From Flavobacteriales bacterium UBA1995 (GTDB lineage: Bacteria > Bacteroidota > Bacteroidia > Flavobacteriales_D > Sanyastnellaceae): DNA of 10,067 bases. Below, in pieces: positions 7,480 to 10,067 of this stretch. The notes beneath the pieces were generated by a model that was not told the DNA's origin, did not search any database, and worked only from the letters and a program-made list of their open reading frames with translations. The stretch lies in contig DDCX01000114.1 in assembly GCA_002336475.1 (NCBI GenBank), positions 10,930 to 20,996 on the forward strand, given 5' to 3'. Within the stretch, counting starts at the first letter, position 1, and the number at the start of each line of letters is the position of its first letter. Both the position numbers and the translations under genes were made by a program.

Positions 7480-8984
7480 TGGCACGGTACAGAGTCCAAA
7501 CCCAAGCTTTTCGGAACTTCCTGAGCATACTGCTCGGCTTTTTCCTCGGCGCAGTCAACAACCTGGTCATCCTGCCATGGGCCTTTGCCGATGATTTGGG
7601 GGAATGGGGACTGGTCCGCTCGGTGATGGCGTGGGCTTCCTTGATCTCCCCCATCCTGCTCTTCGGCGCACCATCGGCAATGAACCGGTATTCAGGCTTG
7701 TTGGGCCGCTCCCATCAAATCCCCAAGCTGATGGGGACCTTGCTCAGGCCGCCCTTGGTGCTCTTCACTGTTTTTGTGGCAATTCCTGCCCTGGTGTTTC
7801 CCGAAGGCGTGAGCAACATGCTCAGCCTGAGTGAAGCTCACAGCCAAGCGGTCCGGCCCATTGCGGTGCTGTCCGCCATCCTCACCGCTCAGCGTTTTCT
7901 GGCCGGATACTTGTCGACCAAATTGAAAACCACCTTGGCCATGTTTGCCCAGGAGACCATTTTCAAGTTGGGCTACGCGTGTTTGGCCCTGAGCTTGGGC
8001 TTAGGCTGGTTGGGCAAACCAGAGTTTTTGCCCGCATACCTCCTGCTCAACGCCTTGGTCCTGTTGGTTCTGTTTGCCCAGTCCCTGGCCAATCAATTCA
8101 AAGTCGATCTCCGCGGTATTGGGCCATCAAAAATCCGCAAAGAAATTCGCCAATACGGCGGTGCACTGGTCCTGGGAAGCGGTGCTTGGGTCATCCTCAA
8201 CCAATTGGACATCATCATGGTCGGAAGCCTGCTCGGCCTCGGTAAGGTGCCTGTATTTACAGTCGCCGCCTTTGTCGCCACCGTGTCCACCTTGCCGCAG
8301 CGTGCAGCCCAACGCCTGTTGCAGCCGCTCATATCCCGGGCACTGGACATCGATGATGCTGCGGAGATCAACCGATTGATCCGACTCAGTCACCGCATCC
8401 TTTTACTGAGCAGCGGGTGGATTCTCACTTGTGTCTGGGTGGCCACTCCACAAATAGACCAGCTGCTGCAGCCCGAATTTCGAGGAATGTCATGGGTCAT
8501 ATTGACCTTGGGGTTGGCCAAGGTGATGCTGGCGTCTGCATCGGGCTCAGCCACATTGCTCTCGCAGTCCAACCATTTCAGAAAGATGGTGGTGGTCAAT
8601 TGGACCATGATCGCATTGGCGGTTCCATTGAACCTGCTGCTCATCCCTGAATCAGGTCTGGGGATGGGACTTACAGGTGCTGCTCTGGCCACCCTCATTT
8701 CCATCGTCGTGTCCGTAATCAGCCGACAGGTTTTGTTGTGGCACATTTGGAGACGGATGGTCCCCAGCCTTCAAACCCTCCAGATTTGCGGGGTACTGAT
8801 GCTGCCTGCCTTTGTTATGGTTCAGTGGAATCCAGACTGGCCTCACTTGGTCACCATTTTGGTGAAAAGCATCACCGTCACGGGTTGGGCCGCTTTTGCC
8901 ACCATCAAGCTCAACCTCGCTCCAGAAGGGGTTGAATTCGCCACAACCAGGGCCCCCTGGTTGGCCAAGTGGCTCAAGTCCTGA
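7479..8984 (+). CDS. Polysaccharide/oligosaccharide flippase (MOP superfamily, Wzx-like)
   Basis: A 501-residue inner-membrane protein with about 12-14 hydrophobic segments, the layout of Wzx-like flippases that move lipid-linked sugars to the periplasmic face. Clear spans include about 12-36 (FLSILLGFFLGAVNN), 88-107, 123-147, 158-178, 182-205, 226-250, 305-326, 337-360, 370-392 and 395-417. The N-terminal QAFRNFLSILLGFFLGAVNN and the mid-protein NQLDIIMVGSLLG (start of the second six-helix half) match the family pattern. The ATG at 7479-7481 shares its A with the glycosyltransferase stop (TGATG); a TTG one codon earlier is possible but less likely. Its stop abuts the stop of the convergent DUF2147 gene with no base between. 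Together with the preceding gene it plausibly assembles and exports a surface glycan such as an O-antigen or exopolysaccharide unit. A MATE transporter is the main alternative and fits less well. Confidence 0.88.
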   Translation: MARYRVQTQAFRNFLSILLGFFLGAVNNLVILPWAFADDLGEWGLVRSVMAWASLISPILLFGAPSAMNRYSGLLGRSHQIPKLMGTLLRPPLVLFTVFVAIPALVFPEGVSNMLSLSEAHSQAVRPIAVLSAILTAQRFLAGYLSTKLKTTLAMFAQETIFKLGYACLALSLGLGWLGKPEFLPAYLLLNALVLLVLFAQSLANQFKVDLRGIGPSKIRKEIRQYGGALVLGSGAWVILNQLDIIMVGSLLGLGKVPVFTVAAFVATVSTLPQRAAQRLLQPLISRALDIDDAAEINRLIRLSHRILLLSSGWILTCVWVATPQIDQLLQPEFRGMSWVILTLGLAKVMLASASGSATLLSQSNHFRKMVVVNWTMIALAVPLNLLLIPESGLGMGLTGAALATLISIVVSVISRQVLLWHIWRRMVPSLQTLQICGVLMLPAFVMVQWNPDWPHLVTILVKSITVTGWAAFATIKLNLAPEGVEFATTRAPWLAKWLKS

Positions 8985-9416
8985 TTACTGGCGAAGCCAC
9001 TCCTGGGTGCGGTATACAAACCCCCAGTATCCACGGACTTTGAGAACATCGGGCTCTCCCTCTTCAAACCACATTTTACAATCGTAAACGCGGCCGTTTT
9101 TAGGGTCGCAGATAGAGCCCTCGCTCCACTCTCCATCTCCGGCTTCCATGCCGCGGACAATCTGCATACCCAAGACACGCTTGTCCTTGCGGTCATCGCT
9201 GCATTTTTCGCAATGCGGGTCCTGGTCCTCATCTGGCAAGCGAAACAATTCCACTACGGTTCCAAAATACTGACCGCCTTCCTGCGTGATTTCAACGATA
9301 CTCTTGACGCGTCCAGCATTGTCATCGTCAATGGTTTTCCATTTGCCGACCAAGGACTGGGCCGAGAGACAAGAGGCAGCGCAAAACAGTGCGAGGGTCA
9401 AGAGAATTCGTTGCAT
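8985..9416 (-). CDS. Secreted DUF2147 protein
   Basis: A 143-residue exported protein of the DUF2147 family, whose biochemical role is not established. The N-terminus is a signal peptide (Arg3, hydrophobic 4-15) with a likely cleavage at LSA-Q after Ala19. A lipobox reading at Cys16 (AASC) is weak because position -3 is Ala. The mature part shows the family pattern: LVGKWKTIDDD (22-32), a strand segment SIVEITQEGGQYFGTVVEL, LGMQIVRGM (82-90), then SICDPKNGRVYDCKMW (101-116) and LKVRGYWGFVYRTQEW (125-140). Cysteines at 69 and 72 (HCEKC) and at 103 and 113 could form disulfides in the periplasm. It lies nine bases downstream of the BrkB-like gene on the same strand, so it is probably the second gene of that unit. 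It is full length for the family. Function is unknown; a small beta-barrel binding role is conceivable but not shown. Confidence 0.88.
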   Translation of the reverse strand: MQRILLTLALFCAASCLSAQSLVGKWKTIDDDNAGRVKSIVEITQEGGQYFGTVVELFRLPDEDQDPHCEKCSDDRKDKRVLGMQIVRGMEAGDGEWSEGSICDPKNGRVYDCKMWFEEGEPDVLKVRGYWGFVYRTQEWLRQ

Positions 9417-9425
9417 GGGGCCAAA

Positions 9426-10067
9426 TTAATCGGTGGTAGACAAAGAAGGACCATCGCTTGAATCCCTGTTTCCAGAAACGCCCCTTCGCGCCTTGTTCAG
9501 GGCTGTATTCAGATCAAAACCGATGATGAGCAAGAAGCAATTCACATTTAGCCAAACGAGCAACAGCAGCAACGTTCCCAAGGAACCATAGAGCCGGTTG
9601 TAGCCCGACAACGAGGTGGCGAACCACGCAAAGGCAATGGACGTCAAAACAATGAGGGCGGTGGTGGCGACGGCACCGGGGGTGATGAACCTCCACCGGT
9701 CCTTCGAAAAGTCAGCCGCGTTGTACAGGGCCGTTATCGTGGTAAACAGCAACGCCAGTGTGACGAGCCATCGAACCGCCTGGATGAGTGGCAAATCCTC
9801 CAAGGCCAGCAGTCCATGACCTGTGAGCCAATCCAATACGGTTCCCGAAAACACAATCAAAAGGACGGCCACAATCAAAAACAAGGAAAAGACGACCATC
9901 AATACCAAGGACATGGCCCGGAGCAGCAGCCAGTTTCCCTTGCGCTCCAAATGGTGGGCTTCATTGAGTCCCGATAAAATGCCATTGATGGAACTGGAAG
10001 CGTAAAAGAGCATCAGCACAAATCCTAGGCTGGCAATCTCCGGGTGCACACCCGTCTCCAGCAGGTC
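9426..10067 (-). CDS. YihY/BrkB-family inner-membrane protein (3' part)
   Basis: This is the C-terminal 213 residues of a YihY/BrkB-type membrane protein; the frame is open to the window edge and the GTG at 10049 is internal rather than the true start. Full members are near 280-320 residues, so the first third is missing. The family was once named after ribonuclease BN, but the RNase assignment was withdrawn and its function is still unclear. Visible in this fragment are about five membrane spans: roughly 14-34, 49-77, 95-115, 128-148 and 160-187. The motif YNRLYGSLGTLLLLLVWLNVN and the following IIGFDLNTAL are the family's C-terminal signature. The family's short loop FSKDRWRFITPGA (about 119-131) precedes the fourth span. 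The last 25 residues are hydrophilic and Ser-rich. It is followed after nine bases by the DUF2147 gene, suggesting cotranscription. Confidence 0.9.
   Translation of the reverse strand, partial: DLLETGVHPEIASLGFVLMLFYASSSINGILSGLNEAHHLERKGNWLLLRAMSLVLMVVFSLFLIVAVLLIVFSGTVLDWLTGHGLLALEDLPLIQAVRWLVTLALLFTTITALYNAADFSKDRWRFITPGAVATTALIVLTSIAFAWFATSLSGYNRLYGSLGTLLLLLVWLNVNCFLLIIGFDLNTALNKARRGVSGNRDSSDGPSLSTTD

Noticed and set aside
10047..10049. GTG as the start of the BrkB-like gene
   Set aside because: The frame stays open to the window edge, and family members have about 100 more residues before this point, so the true start is outside.
1..10067. Search for a new defence, mobile or biosynthetic system
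   Set aside because: I saw no transposase, integrase, toxin-antitoxin pair, repeat array or base-composition island. The nuclease is a housekeeping AddB-like type by its domain order, and the neighbours are envelope and metabolic genes.

Overview
The window looks like an ordinary chromosomal stretch from a member of the Bacteroidota, plausibly a Flavobacteriales-like marine lineage with fairly high GC. The clearest taxonomic marker is the truncated PorP/SprF-family outer-membrane protein at the left edge, a family tied to the type IX secretion system and gliding that is essentially confined to this phylum. Signal peptides ending in Ala-Gln and weak or absent Shine-Dalgarno sequences fit the same group. 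Genus-level placement is not possible from this sequence. Coding density is very high. I see no tRNA, rRNA, CRISPR array, insertion sequence or attachment site, and no gap longer than 50 bases lies between called genes.

Layout, left to right: (1) bases 1-723, the 3' part of a porP/sprF-like gene on +. (2) Bases 736-2068, a two-gene unit on -: a 91-residue unknown protein followed by murB (peptidoglycan precursor synthesis). (3) A 49-base divergent gap. (4) Bases 2118-8984, a tightly packed five-gene run on +: secreted TlpA-like thioredoxin, TPR protein, AddB-like PD-(D/E)XK nuclease, family-4-like glycosyltransferase, and a MOP-superfamily polysaccharide flippase. Three of the four junctions overlap (ATGA, ATGA, TGATG) and the fourth gap is 9 bases, so cotranscription and translational coupling are likely. 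(5) Bases 8985-10067, a - strand pair: a YihY/BrkB-family membrane protein (5' end beyond the window) followed 9 bases later by a secreted DUF2147 protein.

Functionally, the + run mixes periplasmic redox, DNA repair and surface glycan genes. The glycosyltransferase and flippase plausibly act together in building and exporting a lipid-linked glycan. The TPR protein and nuclease are coupled in translation but have no evident shared pathway. No convincing new defence, mobile or biosynthetic system is present. The points most worth checking are the incomplete Fe-S cysteine set and degenerate Walker A of the AddB-like protein, the Thr in place of the cis-proline in the TlpA-like protein, and the unidentified small gene upstream of murB.
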